Assembly: GCF_001431205.1 (NCBI RefSeq)
Contig: NZ_LGPC01000014.1
Span: 11,674 to 75,673 of the forward strand
DNA: 64,000 nt
Source of the DNA: Staphylococcus sp. NAM3COL9
Lineage (GTDB): Bacteria > Bacillota > Bacilli > Staphylococcales > Staphylococcaceae
Direction: 5' to 3'
This document shows positions 49,969-59,858 of this stretch, in pieces. Positions within the stretch are counted from its first letter, which is position 1. Each line of letters starts with the position of its first letter. Under the pieces are notes generated by a model that was not told the origin of the DNA, did not search any database, and saw nothing but the letters and a program-made list of their open reading frames with translations. A program made the translations under genes and the position numbers.

Positions 49969-51777
49969 CTAAGCTTTCATAAGCTTTTCAAAAGCATCTA
50001 ATTTTTGTTCGAATACTTGGCAAGCTTGTTCAATTGGTTCAGGAGTTGTCATATCTACACCTGCATTTTTAAGTATTTCAATTGGGTAATCTGAGCTACC
50101 TTTTTTCAAGAATTCATTAATATATCTGTCTACTGCTGGCTGGCCTTCAGTCAAGATTTGATGACTTAAACTTTGCGCTGCACTATATCCTGTTGCATAT
50201 TGATACACATAATAATTCATATAGAAGTGAGGAATTCTTGACCATTCTTTACTAATATCTTCATCTGTTTCAACAGAATCACCAAAATATTGTCTGTTCA
50301 ATTCTGCATATTCTTCATTCATACGGTTTGCTGTAAGCGGTTCTCCCGATTCTTCAATTTGATGAATTTTATGTTCAAATTCAGCAAACATCGTCTGTCT
50401 AAATAATGTTGCACGGAAACGTTCAAGTTCTTGATTAAGTAATAATAGTCTACGTTCATCATCTAAATGTTTGTCCATATAGTCGCTTAATAATGCCTCA
50501 TTACATGTAGATGCTACTTCTGCTACAAATATTGTGTAACCACTTGAATTGGCTGGTTGGTTTTGACGACTGAAATAACTATGTGCAGAGTGACCAAATT
50601 CATGCACTAATGTATATAAATCAGACACTGTATTAGACCAATTTAATAATATAAAGGGGTTAGTTAAATGCGCACCTGAAGAATAACCACCTGAACGTTT
50701 ACCTTTATTTTCATATACATCTACCCAGCGATGATTTAATCCTTCTTCAACAACTTCCATATATTCATCACCCATAGGTTGTAAAGCTTTTATCATCCAA
50801 TCTTTAGCTTCTTCATATGGCATTTCAAATTTCACATCTTTAACTAAAGGAGTATAAAGATCATACATCTTCATATCTTCTAAACCTAATAAGTCTTTAC
50901 GTAATTTCGTATAGCGATGTAATAATGGTAAGTAGTTATGCACAGTTTTAACTAAATTATCATATACTTCCTCTGGAATATGATTATTACTTAATGCTGC
51001 TGCTCTTGCTGTTTCGTAATTATGTGATCTGGCATTAAACACATTCTTTTTCACTTCGCCGGCTAAAGTTGCGCTTAATGTATTGTTATATGCACCATAG
51101 GCTTTATATAAATTTCCAAATGCAGATTTACGTAAAATACGATCATCTGATTCTAAACATTTTATAAACGTACCTTGAGTTAATGAATGATGGTTACCAT
51201 CTTTATCAATCGCATCTTCAAATTCTAAATCAGCGTTACTAAACATACCATATACATTATCTGATGTTGATAAGGCATCTTGTGCTTCAGTAAGTAATTT
51301 TTCTTTATCTGCACTTAAAACATGAGGTCTTTTTTCATTAATTAGTTTCAAATCAAATGCGTAACGTTTTAAATCATCATTGGATTCAATAAAAGTTTGG
51401 ATTTGTGCTTCATCAATTTGTAAAATTTCTGGAACCAAGAAACTCCATCCAGAACTGAATTTAATAATAAGTTGATGCGCACGTGATTCGTACCCCGTGT
51501 ACTTATCATTTGCAGTATCTTGATCTTGTTTTAGATGTGCATATACGTATACTTTTTCTAATTGAGAACCCAGTTCATCTTCTAAAGCTAATGCGTTATA
51601 AAGTGTTTCTGCACTATCAGCTAAATGACCTCTAAATTGTTCTTCTTGTCCTATGTTATTTTCGACTTTTTTAAATGCTACTTCAAAAGCTTCATCTGAT
51701 TCGAAAATAGTAGTTAAATCCCAAGTATACTCAGGGTATTTACGTTCTTGTTCTTCTCTTGTTAATTGTTCAGTCAT
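49969..51777 (-). CDS. pepF: Oligoendopeptidase F
   Basis: A 602-aa M3B metallopeptidase. The zinc motif is LVHEFGHSAHSYF (HExxH), with the third ligand expected in EVASTCNEALL. The ATG at 51777 (MTEQLTREEQ) gives the family length; GGAGG lies 13 nt upstream, slightly far, and the longer upstream extension is unlikely. Cytosolic; it trims peptides including those imported by Opp. It ends about 100 nt before the 5' end of RsaE on the same strand. Confidence 0.95.
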   Translation of the reverse strand: MTEQLTREEQERKYPEYTWDLTTIFESDEAFEVAFKKVENNIGQEEQFRGHLADSAETLYNALALEDELGSQLEKVYVYAHLKQDQDTANDKYTGYESRAHQLIIKFSSGWSFLVPEILQIDEAQIQTFIESNDDLKRYAFDLKLINEKRPHVLSADKEKLLTEAQDALSTSDNVYGMFSNADLEFEDAIDKDGNHHSLTQGTFIKCLESDDRILRKSAFGNLYKAYGAYNNTLSATLAGEVKKNVFNARSHNYETARAAALSNNHIPEEVYDNLVKTVHNYLPLLHRYTKLRKDLLGLEDMKMYDLYTPLVKDVKFEMPYEEAKDWMIKALQPMGDEYMEVVEEGLNHRWVDVYENKGKRSGGYSSGAHLTNPFILLNWSNTVSDLYTLVHEFGHSAHSYFSRQNQPANSSGYTIFVAEVASTCNEALLSDYMDKHLDDERRLLLLNQELERFRATLFRQTMFAEFEHKIHQIEESGEPLTANRMNEEYAELNRQYFGDSVETDEDISKEWSRIPHFYMNYYVYQYATGYSAAQSLSHQILTEGQPAVDRYINEFLKKGSSDYPIEILKNAGVDMTTPEPIEQACQVFEQKLDAFEKLMKA

Positions 51778-51831
51778 AATATTAAGTAAACCTCCTATAA
51801 AGTTCATTATTATAATTTTCTCACGTAACAA

Positions 51832-52830
51832 TCATTTTTGCACGTTATTACGTCCAATTCTATAATTCAATTGCTGAAATTTTCTAACCATTTCACTAGC
51901 AATCTCTTCCTTTTTAACATCACCTGTATAAAATTCATTATACTCAATTAATTTTATAAAATCACTTAACTTAAATTGGACATGCTCTAACATAAATAGA
52001 AGTTGTAATTGCCAATATACTGGATGAGATTTCACATATAATTGTTCTGGGAAAATTATGCCAAGATGTTTACTTATCCATGCTTCTGATAATTGTAATT
52101 GGTACATAACGCTAAGGCTTGGCTCAAGTACTGAACGTCTATTACGACAGTGATTCAAGTATTTAATGACTGCTGTTTCACTTAATTTTAAAGTTAAATT
52201 ATTATGTTGAATATTTACGTGAGTCAAAGTATGTATCAAAGCATTATTTGAAACAATATCCCTTATCGCAACATAACGTTTGCCTCCTAGATATTGTATA
52301 ATCTTATATTTGTACAGTTCTTGTGTGTAACCGTTCCAAGCAAATAAATGTCGTTCTTTTAAATTAATATAAGTACGTTCATAAGTTGTAAGCTTTAAAA
52401 TTTGTGTTACTTTATCATAATGTGGATTATTAATAATCCACACAACATCTAACCCACATTTTTGTAAGGATATACTGCGTTTTTTTATATTTAGTACACT
52501 AATTCGTGAAAATTGTATTTCAATTGCTACACTGTTATTTATGATTAAATCAGGATATTGATAACATTCTGTTATATAAGGTTCTATGGCAACTTCATAA
52601 TTATATTTTTCAAACCATTGAGCAAGCTGATATTTAAGACAATAGTGCTCATAGGTTTCTCCTTTATTGCATGTAAGCTTACTTTTATTTACATGGGCAA
52701 AATGAGGTGCAACGAATTGGCCTTTTTTTAATATAACTTTATTATTACAGTATGGACACTTATATTGATGACCTTTTTGAGCAATGATTGCTGATATAAT
52801 TTGGTTACTTTCATTTTTTGCACATAACAA
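51832..52830 (-). CDS. coiA: Competence protein CoiA
   Basis: A 332-aa CoiA-like protein. The N-terminus YKCPYCNNKVILKKG plus APHFAH is the zinc-finger-like part. YQYPDLIINNSVAIEIQFS is a PD-(D/E)xK nuclease-like core, typical of CoiA. The start is TTG at 52830, with GAGGTGG 7 nt upstream. Family members are needed for recombination of incoming DNA in naturally competent Firmicutes. The gene is full length, so it is not obviously decayed. Confidence 0.88.
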   Translation of the reverse strand: MLCAKNESNQIISAIIAQKGHQYKCPYCNNKVILKKGQFVAPHFAHVNKSKLTCNKGETYEHYCLKYQLAQWFEKYNYEVAIEPYITECYQYPDLIINNSVAIEIQFSRISVLNIKKRSISLQKCGLDVVWIINNPHYDKVTQILKLTTYERTYINLKERHLFAWNGYTQELYKYKIIQYLGGKRYVAIRDIVSNNALIHTLTHVNIQHNNLTLKLSETAVIKYLNHCRNRRSVLEPSLSVMYQLQLSEAWISKHLGIIFPEQLYVKSHPVYWQLQLLFMLEHVQFKLSDFIKLIEYNEFYTGDVKKEEIASEMVRKFQQLNYRIGRNNVQK

Positions 52831-52952
52831 AAATTTACCACCTCATTTCATTACACAGTTACGAATGAATAATTACTTTTAAAATATGTTGATTATAGAA
52901 AAATATTTATCTGCCACTGACAACTGAACATTAAATAAAATAAGGTACACAA

Positions 52953-52990
52953 AAAGACCTACTGAAAATTATATTTCAGCAGGTCTTAAT
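52953..52990 (-). terminator. mecA terminator
   Basis: Arms AAGACCTACTGAAA (52953-52966) and TTTCAGCAGGTCTT (52974-52987), one mismatch. On the minus strand TTTTTGTG follows. Confidence 0.82.
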
Positions 52991-53011
52991 TTTAAATTCA
53001 AAACATTTATA

Positions 53012-53731
53012 TTATTCTGTCACACTTGGGAAATAACGACGTACTTGTGACGCGACATTATGGCTCATAATAATTTTTGCATAGTCGTTTAAATATACTT
53101 CTGATTTGTCAGTAGGATATGCGAATTCAAGTAATTGACTATAACTATCATTAATTGATTCTTGATCCACTGTTTCATCAAAATGAACAGCATAGTAGTA
53201 TATATTATTAAAACTATATAATAAATCTTCAAAGTCATCTATCGATTGATTGTTGTGATGCGCGTAATCAATCACTTCTTCTAAATCGTTAAATTTAACA
53301 ATTACTGTACGTGTGCTTTGTTGCTTGTTGTCGTTATTTTCTTGATTTTGGTCGCCTTCTTTTTGTTGTTGACGTTGTTCAAATAAATCTTCTAAACTAT
53401 CATCTTGATCAAACGTCTGTGATAATAAATCATTTACTTGATAATCAAGTTGTTCGTTATCACCATTCTCTGACATATTAATAAGATCTTCATTTTTAGA
53501 CTTAGATATTGTTACTTCAACACCTTTTTCAAAAGCATGTACTTGTATCCATAAAGGTCCTTCAACTACAAAGTCTTCTTCTTCGTTAATTTCTTCCATC
53601 ATGTTCCAAAAGAACTCTTCACCACGCTTGCGATTTGTCCACAAATCCTCACGTTTAAAACCTCTAGCCTCTATATCACTATATGTTATAAATAATTTAA
53701 CAGTAGTATCGTCAACACGCTCTATTCTCAT
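53012..53731 (-). CDS. mecA: Adaptor protein MecA (ClpC adaptor)
   Basis: A 239-aa MecA/YpbH-family adaptor, not the methicillin-resistance gene of the same name. The N-terminal substrate domain opens MRIERVDDTTVKLFITYSDIEARGF. A long acidic and Gln-rich linker (about 95-140) follows, and the C-terminal ClpC-binding domain holds RTVIVKFNDLEEVIDYAHH. It targets ComK and other proteins to ClpCP. TAAGGAG precedes the ATG. Confidence 0.95.
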   Translation of the reverse strand: MRIERVDDTTVKLFITYSDIEARGFKREDLWTNRKRGEEFFWNMMEEINEEEDFVVEGPLWIQVHAFEKGVEVTISKSKNEDLINMSENGDNEQLDYQVNDLLSQTFDQDDSLEDLFEQRQQQKEGDQNQENNDNKQQSTRTVIVKFNDLEEVIDYAHHNNQSIDDFEDLLYSFNNIYYYAVHFDETVDQESINDSYSQLLEFAYPTDKSEVYLNDYAKIIMSHNVASQVRRYFPSVTE

Positions 53732-53871
53732 ATCATCTCACTCCTTACAGTCGATGAATAGTAATCATTATTGTATTAGAACGTAGTAATAATTACAATT
53801 GATTTGTTTCAGTGATTTTTACTATTTCCTAATTGGTCTCTTATACTAACACATACCCTAGCATAAGCCAA

Positions 53872-53905
53872 AAAAACAGCACTAAATACCAAGTGCTGTT
53901 TCGCT
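53872..53905 (-). terminator. Terminator hairpin at the 3' end of the spxA-mecA interval
   Basis: Arms AAACAGCACT (53874-53883) and AGTGCTGTTT (53892-53901). On the minus strand the second arm runs into TTTTTTGGC. It lies about 120 nt past the first hairpin after spxA. Confidence 0.75.
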
Positions 53906-53919
53906 TTTATTATCCTTTA

Positions 53920-53981
53920 GTCAAATGTCTAATTATTTTCAAAAGAAAGTATAGAAATATAAAATAATCGCTTCATTTGAC
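53920..53981 (-). ncRNA. Possible structured RNA between spxA and mecA
   Basis: Inverted repeat: GTCAAATG (53920-53927) with CATTTGAC (53974-53981), and AATTATTTT (53931-53939) with AAAATAAT (53961-53968). The loop is AT-rich. On the minus strand it lies between the weak spxA hairpin (54019-54057) and a stronger terminator (53874-53901). It may be part of a long spxA 3' UTR or a separate small RNA. No known family is recognised. Confidence 0.35.
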
Positions 53982-54018
53982 TTCACTCTGAGTCTATTTG
54001 TTACACTAAATATAATAA

Positions 54019-54057
54019 AGCCATAAAGCAACATCATAAATGTGCTACTTTATGGCC
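54019..54057 (-). terminator. First hairpin after spxA
   Basis: Arms GCCATAAAG (54020-54028) and CTTTATGGC (54048-54056). On the minus strand TTTATTATA follows, only moderately U-rich, so read-through is possible. Confidence 0.6.
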
Positions 54058-54080
54058 AATATTGTAAATTATGATTTGTT

Positions 54081-54476
54081 TTAGTCAACCATACGTTGCG
54101 CTTCTTGCAATTGGAACGTACGTACTTTTCTTGGTAAGAAACGTCTAATTTCATCTTCGTTATAACCAACTTGCAAACGTTTTTCGTCTAAAATAATTGG
54201 ACGACGTAATAAACCAGGGTTATCTTGAATAATTGAATATAAATCTTGAAGTGGTAATGCGTCAATATCAACGTTTAACTTTTGGTAAGTCTTAGAACGT
54301 GTAGATATAATCTCATCTGTTCCGTCTTCAGTCATTTTTAAAATTTGTTTGATTTCGTCAATTGTTAAGTGTTCTGAAAAAATGTTACGCTCCGTATACG
54401 GAATGTCATGTTCTTGTAACCATGCTTTCGCTTTACGGCAAGATGTGCAACTTGGTGAAGTAAATAATGTTACCAT
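54081..54476 (-). CDS. spxA: Redox-responsive RNA polymerase-binding regulator SpxA
   Basis: A 131-aa ArsC-fold protein. The redox switch C10-x-x-C13 is in [18 protein letters not shown], and the conserved helix ends with the RNA polymerase-contacting region ([17 protein letters not shown]). The ATG at 54476 (MVTLFTS) gives exactly the usual Spx length; AGGAGAG lies just upstream. It is a global activator/repressor of thiol stress genes and is degraded by ClpXP with YjbH. Divergent from trpS, as in other staphylococci. Confidence 0.97.
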   Translation of the reverse strand: MVTLFTSPSCTSCRKAKAWLQEHDIPYTERNIFSEHLTIDEIKQILKMTEDGTDEIISTRSKTYQKLNVDIDALPLQDLYSIIQDNPGLLRRPIILDEKRLQVGYNEDEIRRFLPRKVRTFQLQEAQRMVD

Positions 54477-54704
54477 ACATCTCACTCTCCTATTTTTCAT
54501 GAATTTAAATTCATTAGATTTCAATATTTATATGATTAAGAAACTTTCAATTAAACTTTGTCTTCCTTAACCTTACAATTAAAGTATACCCTTTCAACAT
54601 TAAAATTAAATGAGAATTCTTTAATTTCTATCAAAAAATTTAAAATAAAAGCAATTTCCATAAATTTAGGTAGAAATATTGATATGTCTACAGTCTAACA
54701 TAAA

Positions 54705-54732
54705 TTACAAATGATTGAAATACTGTTATAAT
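54705..54732 (+). promoter_or_regulatory. Sigma-A promoter candidate for trpS
   Basis: TTACAA (54705-54710) and TATAAT (54727-54732), spacing 16, about 48 nt before the trpS ATG; AGAAGGTAGG follows. I do not see a T-box leader. The rest of 54477-54704 is AT-rich and must hold the spxA promoter. Confidence 0.5.
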
Positions 54733-54740
54733 ATACGTAA

Positions 54741-55769
<1,029 letters not shown>

Positions 55770-55806
55770 TTTAAAAAACATTCTATTTGATTAGAATCCG
55801 CTAAAG

Positions 55807-55920
55807 TGTCGACAAAGTCAGTGACTTTGTTGGCATTTTTTTGTGCTCACTTTCCGTGGTTACAGCCTCATCCTGTAATCTTTGGCGAGTACTCTTTCCA
55901 CAGAAGTGGCCAAACTATCT
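55807..55920 (+). repeat. trpS terminator with tail, copy 3 of the dispersed 3'-end repeat
   Basis: Stem TGTCGACAAAGTCA (55807-55820) / TGACTTTGTTGGCA (55822-55835), T-run 55836-55842, then GTGCTCACTTTCC. A tail CAGCCTCATCCTGTAATCTT follows (about 55862-55881). The hairpin is shared with copies 1 and 2, and the tail with the fragment at 22744-22767. Confidence 0.8.
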
Positions 55921-56081
55921 GCCAATTAAAAAATATAATCACTCATTCATCATAGTCGATTGAACTGATTTAAAGGGATACAAGCAAAACGAATGTATAA
56001 CTAAATGATTAAGAAAGATTGTCTCGATTTCAAATAAGTACTTACTAGTGTACTAGTGAAATTTTAGTTTAATATGAAAAC
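55921..56081. other. Gap between the trpS repeat and the opp terminator
   Basis: About 160 nt, AT-rich, containing ACTAGTGTACTAGTG direct repeats at about 56045-56059. No supported gene. Confidence 0.4.
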
Positions 56082-56120
56082 AAACAGCACACCAACCTTA
56101 GGTTGATGTGCTGTTTATAA
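56082..56120 (-). terminator. opp operon terminator
   Basis: Stem of about 16 bp, AAACAGCACACCAACC with GGTTGATGTGCTGTTT (one wobble pair). On the minus strand GTTTTCAT follows. Confidence 0.85.
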
Positions 56121-56151
56121 TATTTGCTTCAATTTTTTAAATCAATACTAT

Positions 56152-57807
56152 TTATTCTTTCTTTTCACCACTTTCGCGACTAATACTTTTATCTATTCTT
56201 ACATTTTTCAGAGATGTATCTCCACCAATTTGGTGATAGATTAAGCCTTTAACTTGTGGATTTGTTAAATGCGCTTCCCCTTTTTGATAGACAGGTGCAA
56301 CAGGCGCTTCATTTAATAAAATTTCTTCTGCTTTCTTCATAGCGTCGTTACGTTCTTCTGGTTTTTTCAATAATTTACCATTCGCATCTTCAACTAATTG
56401 ATCATATTCTTTATTATCCCATCCCGTATTGTTTGATGGATTGCCTTTCGTCATTATATTTAAAAATGTCAAAGGGTCTGGATAATCAGGTCCCCAACCA
56501 GATAATGAAGCTTCAAATGTCTCTGAATGTTCCTGATTTACTCTTTGCTTAAATGGCAATTGTTTTATTTTCAAAGTAACTCCAGGCAACGTTTTTTCTA
56601 CTTGAGCTTTGATATACTCCGCTGATATTTTCGCATCTGCAGTATCCTCTGTATTCATCGTAAATGTCAGTTCTTTGATGCCTAAATCCTTTTTAGCTTT
56701 TTCCAAATGCTTTTTTGCTACTTTTGGATTATAATTTAATGGTGAATCGATAGATTCTGTAAAATCTTTTCCATCAGGTGTTTTAGCAGTTAATTTCGCT
56801 GTGAATCCATTTGTAGCTTCCGAACCATTATTTTTAACAGCATTTACATAGCCTTCTTTATTAATTGCTTGTGAAATTGCAAGTCTCATATCCTTATTTT
56901 TAAATGCCGGAACATTGTCTTGGTTCATTTTAATATAAAAAGTACTTGCTAATAAACGTTTTTTCAACCCTGGATTATCCGCATATTTATCTACTTGATC
57001 TGCTGTTATGACAGTATCATCTACAGATCCAGTATCATACAGTGAAGCTCCAGCCTGTTGATCTTTCAACACTTTGTAATTTACGCGATCTAAATGAACT
57101 TCTTTCTTATCCCAATAGTTATCGTTTTTAACCATTTGTATTTTATCTTCAACCTTCCAGTCTTTCACTTTAAATGGGCCATTAAACACTGTTTTATCTG
57201 CCGTCGTCCCGTATTGTTGTCCCGCTTTTTTCACAGCTTTTTCATTTTGTGGCATAAATGTAGCAAAAGCGAGCATTTCATTAATATACGGAATGGGTTT
57301 ATTTAATTCCACTTTTAATGTATGGTCATCTAGTGCTTTAACACCCAATTCATCCACATCTTTTTTGCCCATATTAATATCTTCCGCATTTTTCAAATCG
57401 TACATAATATAGGCATATTCAGATGCTGTATCAGGATTAACTACCCGCTTCCATGCAAACTCGAAGTCATGCGCAGTAACTGGATCACCATTCGACCATT
57501 TAGCGTCTTTACGCAATTCAATCGTTAGTGTTTTACCATCATTACTTTCTTTAGGTAATGCTTTTGCCACGCCTAGTTGCGCTTTATCATCCTTATCTAA
57601 TGTATATAGTCCTTCATAAATTTGGTTATATAAATCAAATGTCACTGTATCAGTTGCCAATGCTGTATCTAATGATGAAATATCTTGTGGTAACACTTTC
57701 CTAAATACTTGTCCTTTATCCGAGTATACACCTTCAGCACTACTACAACCTGCTAATACTACTGTTAACGCAATAAGTATCGTAAATAACTTAAACTTTT
57801 TCATCAT
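56152..57807 (-). CDS. oppA: Oligopeptide-binding lipoprotein OppA
   Basis: A 551-aa substrate-binding protein. The signal KLFTILIALTVVLAGCSSAEG has the lipobox LAGC, so mature Cys21 is lipid-modified at the outer membrane face. The SBP_bac_5 domain is visible: FRKVLPQDISSLDTALATD, TIELRKDAKWSNGDPVTAHD and SLSGWGPDYPDP. It feeds peptides to OppBC. Adjacent ATGs at 57807 and 57804 are both possible, the second being better spaced from GGGGG. Last gene of the operon. Confidence 0.95.
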   Translation of the reverse strand: MMKKFKLFTILIALTVVLAGCSSAEGVYSDKGQVFRKVLPQDISSLDTALATDTVTFDLYNQIYEGLYTLDKDDKAQLGVAKALPKESNDGKTLTIELRKDAKWSNGDPVTAHDFEFAWKRVVNPDTASEYAYIMYDLKNAEDINMGKKDVDELGVKALDDHTLKVELNKPIPYINEMLAFATFMPQNEKAVKKAGQQYGTTADKTVFNGPFKVKDWKVEDKIQMVKNDNYWDKKEVHLDRVNYKVLKDQQAGASLYDTGSVDDTVITADQVDKYADNPGLKKRLLASTFYIKMNQDNVPAFKNKDMRLAISQAINKEGYVNAVKNNGSEATNGFTAKLTAKTPDGKDFTESIDSPLNYNPKVAKKHLEKAKKDLGIKELTFTMNTEDTADAKISAEYIKAQVEKTLPGVTLKIKQLPFKQRVNQEHSETFEASLSGWGPDYPDPLTFLNIMTKGNPSNNTGWDNKEYDQLVEDANGKLLKKPEERNDAMKKAEEILLNEAPVAPVYQKGEAHLTNPQVKGLIYHQIGGDTSLKNVRIDKSISRESGEKKE

Positions 57808-57824
57808 AATCCCCCTTTCCCCTT

Positions 57825-58769
57825 TTATACAGAAGTTTCACGTGTTTCAGATTGCAGTTCTTTCGCTTCTTCATCTGTTGTAAATACATAGTGGTTTGGT
57901 CGCACTTCTTGCAATGAACGTTTGTCATTGTTCGCTGCATCTTCTTTAAAAACCGTTCTCTTTCTCACTCTTTCGCTTTCAGGATCTGGCTGTGGTACAG
58001 CAGAAAGTAAAGATTTGGTATAAGGATGCATAGGATGATGATAAATTTCATCAGCACTGCCTAACTCAACGATTTTACCGAAATGCATCACTGCAATTCT
58101 GTCAGAAATATATTTCACCATTGAAAGGTCATGGGCGATGAATAAGAATGTAATGCCACGCTCTTTCTGTAATTTTAATAACAAGTTTACAACTTGCGCT
58201 TGGATAGAAACGTCTAACGCAGATATCGGCTCATCAGCAATAATAAATTCTGGTTGCACTGCTAATGCACGCGCAATACCGATACGTTGTCGCTGTCCCC
58301 CTGAAAATTCATGTGGATAACGGTTCGCATGCTCTTTACTTAGTCCTACTGTTTCCAATAAATCATAAACACGTTTCTTACGATCTTTAACACCAGAGGC
58401 AAGTTTATGTATATCAATACCTTCAGCTACGATATCCATAACTTTTAAACGCGGATTTAATGATGCATAGGGATCTTGGAAAATCATTTGTATTTTTTTA
58501 TTAAATTTCAATGAGTCTTTACGATTTTTTATCTTTTGAATATCTACGCCTTCATATAGAATTTCTCCATCTGTAATATCATTCAATTTAATAATGGCTT
58601 TACCTGTAGTTGATTTACCACAACCTGATTCTCCTACTAAACCAAATGTTTCCCCTTTAAATACATCGAAAGAAATATTTTCTATGGCTCTAACTTCATT
58701 TCGTTTACCTTCATTAAAATATTGTTTTAAGTTTTTTACTTGTAATAGCACATCTTTATTATTCTCCAT
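57825..58769 (-). CDS. oppF: Oligopeptide ABC transporter ATPase OppF
   Basis: A 314-aa ATPase. Walker A is GESGCGKSTTGKAI, the signature is FSGGQRQRIGIARALA and Walker B is FIIADEPISALD. The C-terminal oligo_HPY extension (YTKSLLSAVPQPDP) marks Opp/Dpp ATPases. It overlaps oppD by 11 nt and precedes oppA. Confidence 0.96.
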   Translation of the reverse strand: MENNKDVLLQVKNLKQYFNEGKRNEVRAIENISFDVFKGETFGLVGESGCGKSTTGKAIIKLNDITDGEILYEGVDIQKIKNRKDSLKFNKKIQMIFQDPYASLNPRLKVMDIVAEGIDIHKLASGVKDRKKRVYDLLETVGLSKEHANRYPHEFSGGQRQRIGIARALAVQPEFIIADEPISALDVSIQAQVVNLLLKLQKERGITFLFIAHDLSMVKYISDRIAVMHFGKIVELGSADEIYHHPMHPYTKSLLSAVPQPDPESERVRKRTVFKEDAANNDKRSLQEVRPNHYVFTTDEEAKELQSETRETSV

Positions 58770-59841
58770 CGAACGACACCCTTTCTACTTGTTGAGGTTT
58801 ATCGTAATTATTGGGCATTTTACGTAAACGTTTCTGCACCATTTTTGGTGGCTCAATACGAGGTGAGCGTTCGTCCAACAACCACGATTTCACAAAATGT
58901 GTAGGCGATACTTGAAACCAAGGTGGTGGTGTCTTAAAGTCTATATCTAATGCAAATTGACTACGTTCTGCAAAAGCATCTCCTTTAGGTGGATGTAATA
59001 AATCTGGTGGTGTCCCTGGTATAGCTAGCAATTCTGTTTCTGAACCTGTTGTTAAATCTGGCATTGATGATAATAACCCCCAAGTGTATGGGTGTTTAGG
59101 ATCATAGAATATTTCATCTACATCTCCAGTCTCTACCATCTGACCACCATACATTACTGCCACACGATCTGCGATATTCGCAACCACACCTAAATCATGT
59201 GTAATGAATATAATTGACGTACTGATTTTATCTTGAAGCTCTTTCATCAACTCTAAGATTTGAGCCTGCATCGTTACATCTAAAGCAGTTGTTGGTTCAT
59301 CAGCAATCAATACTTTAGGTTCACATGCAAGTGCTGTTGCAATAACAATTCTTTGTCTTTGTCCGCCTGAAAATTGGTGCGGATAGGCAGTGAAACGTTT
59401 TTCTGCATTTGGTAAACCTACTAAATTCAATATTTCTAAAGCACGTTTTTTTGCATCTGTTTTATTATAATTTCTATGCTTCATCAATGGTTCCATAACT
59501 TGTTTTCCAATCTTCATCGTTGGGTTTAAAGAAGTCATTGGATCTTGAAAGATCATAGATATATCTTTACCTCTAAGTTTGATTAATTCTTGTTCTGATT
59601 TCTTCGCTAAATCTTCACCCAGAAAATTAATTTCACCTTTTTTAATTCTCCCTGAATCACCTTGAAATAACTTAGTGATTGCTTTTGTTGTAACTGATTT
59701 CCCCGAACCAGATTCACCAACAATTGCGAGTGTTTCACCTTTATCGACAAAGAAATCAACACCTCTAACCGCTTGCACTTCCCCAGCATCGATATCAAAG
59801 GAAACATGCAAATTATTCACTTCTAATATTCGTTCTGACAT
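58759..59841 (-). CDS. oppD: Oligopeptide ABC transporter ATPase OppD
   Basis: A 360-aa ATPase. Walker A is GESGSGKSVTTKAI, the signature is FSGGQRQRIVIATALA and Walker B is LIADEPTTALD. The HPY domain ends with PYTWGLLSSMPDL and GTPPDLLHPPKGDAFAERS, and a longer C-terminal tail is typical of OppD. RBS AAGGGGG precedes the ATG. It forms a heterodimer with OppF. Confidence 0.96.
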   Translation of the reverse strand: MSERILEVNNLHVSFDIDAGEVQAVRGVDFFVDKGETLAIVGESGSGKSVTTKAITKLFQGDSGRIKKGEINFLGEDLAKKSEQELIKLRGKDISMIFQDPMTSLNPTMKIGKQVMEPLMKHRNYNKTDAKKRALEILNLVGLPNAEKRFTAYPHQFSGGQRQRIVIATALACEPKVLIADEPTTALDVTMQAQILELMKELQDKISTSIIFITHDLGVVANIADRVAVMYGGQMVETGDVDEIFYDPKHPYTWGLLSSMPDLTTGSETELLAIPGTPPDLLHPPKGDAFAERSQFALDIDFKTPPPWFQVSPTHFVKSWLLDERSPRIEPPKMVQKRLRKMPNNYDKPQQVERVSFDGE

Positions 59842-59858
59842 AAATGTTGCCCCCTTTT

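Noticed and set aside
53012..53731. Methicillin-resistance mecA
   Set aside because: The name is shared, but this product is the 239-aa ClpC adaptor, not a penicillin-binding protein; no SCCmec features are present.
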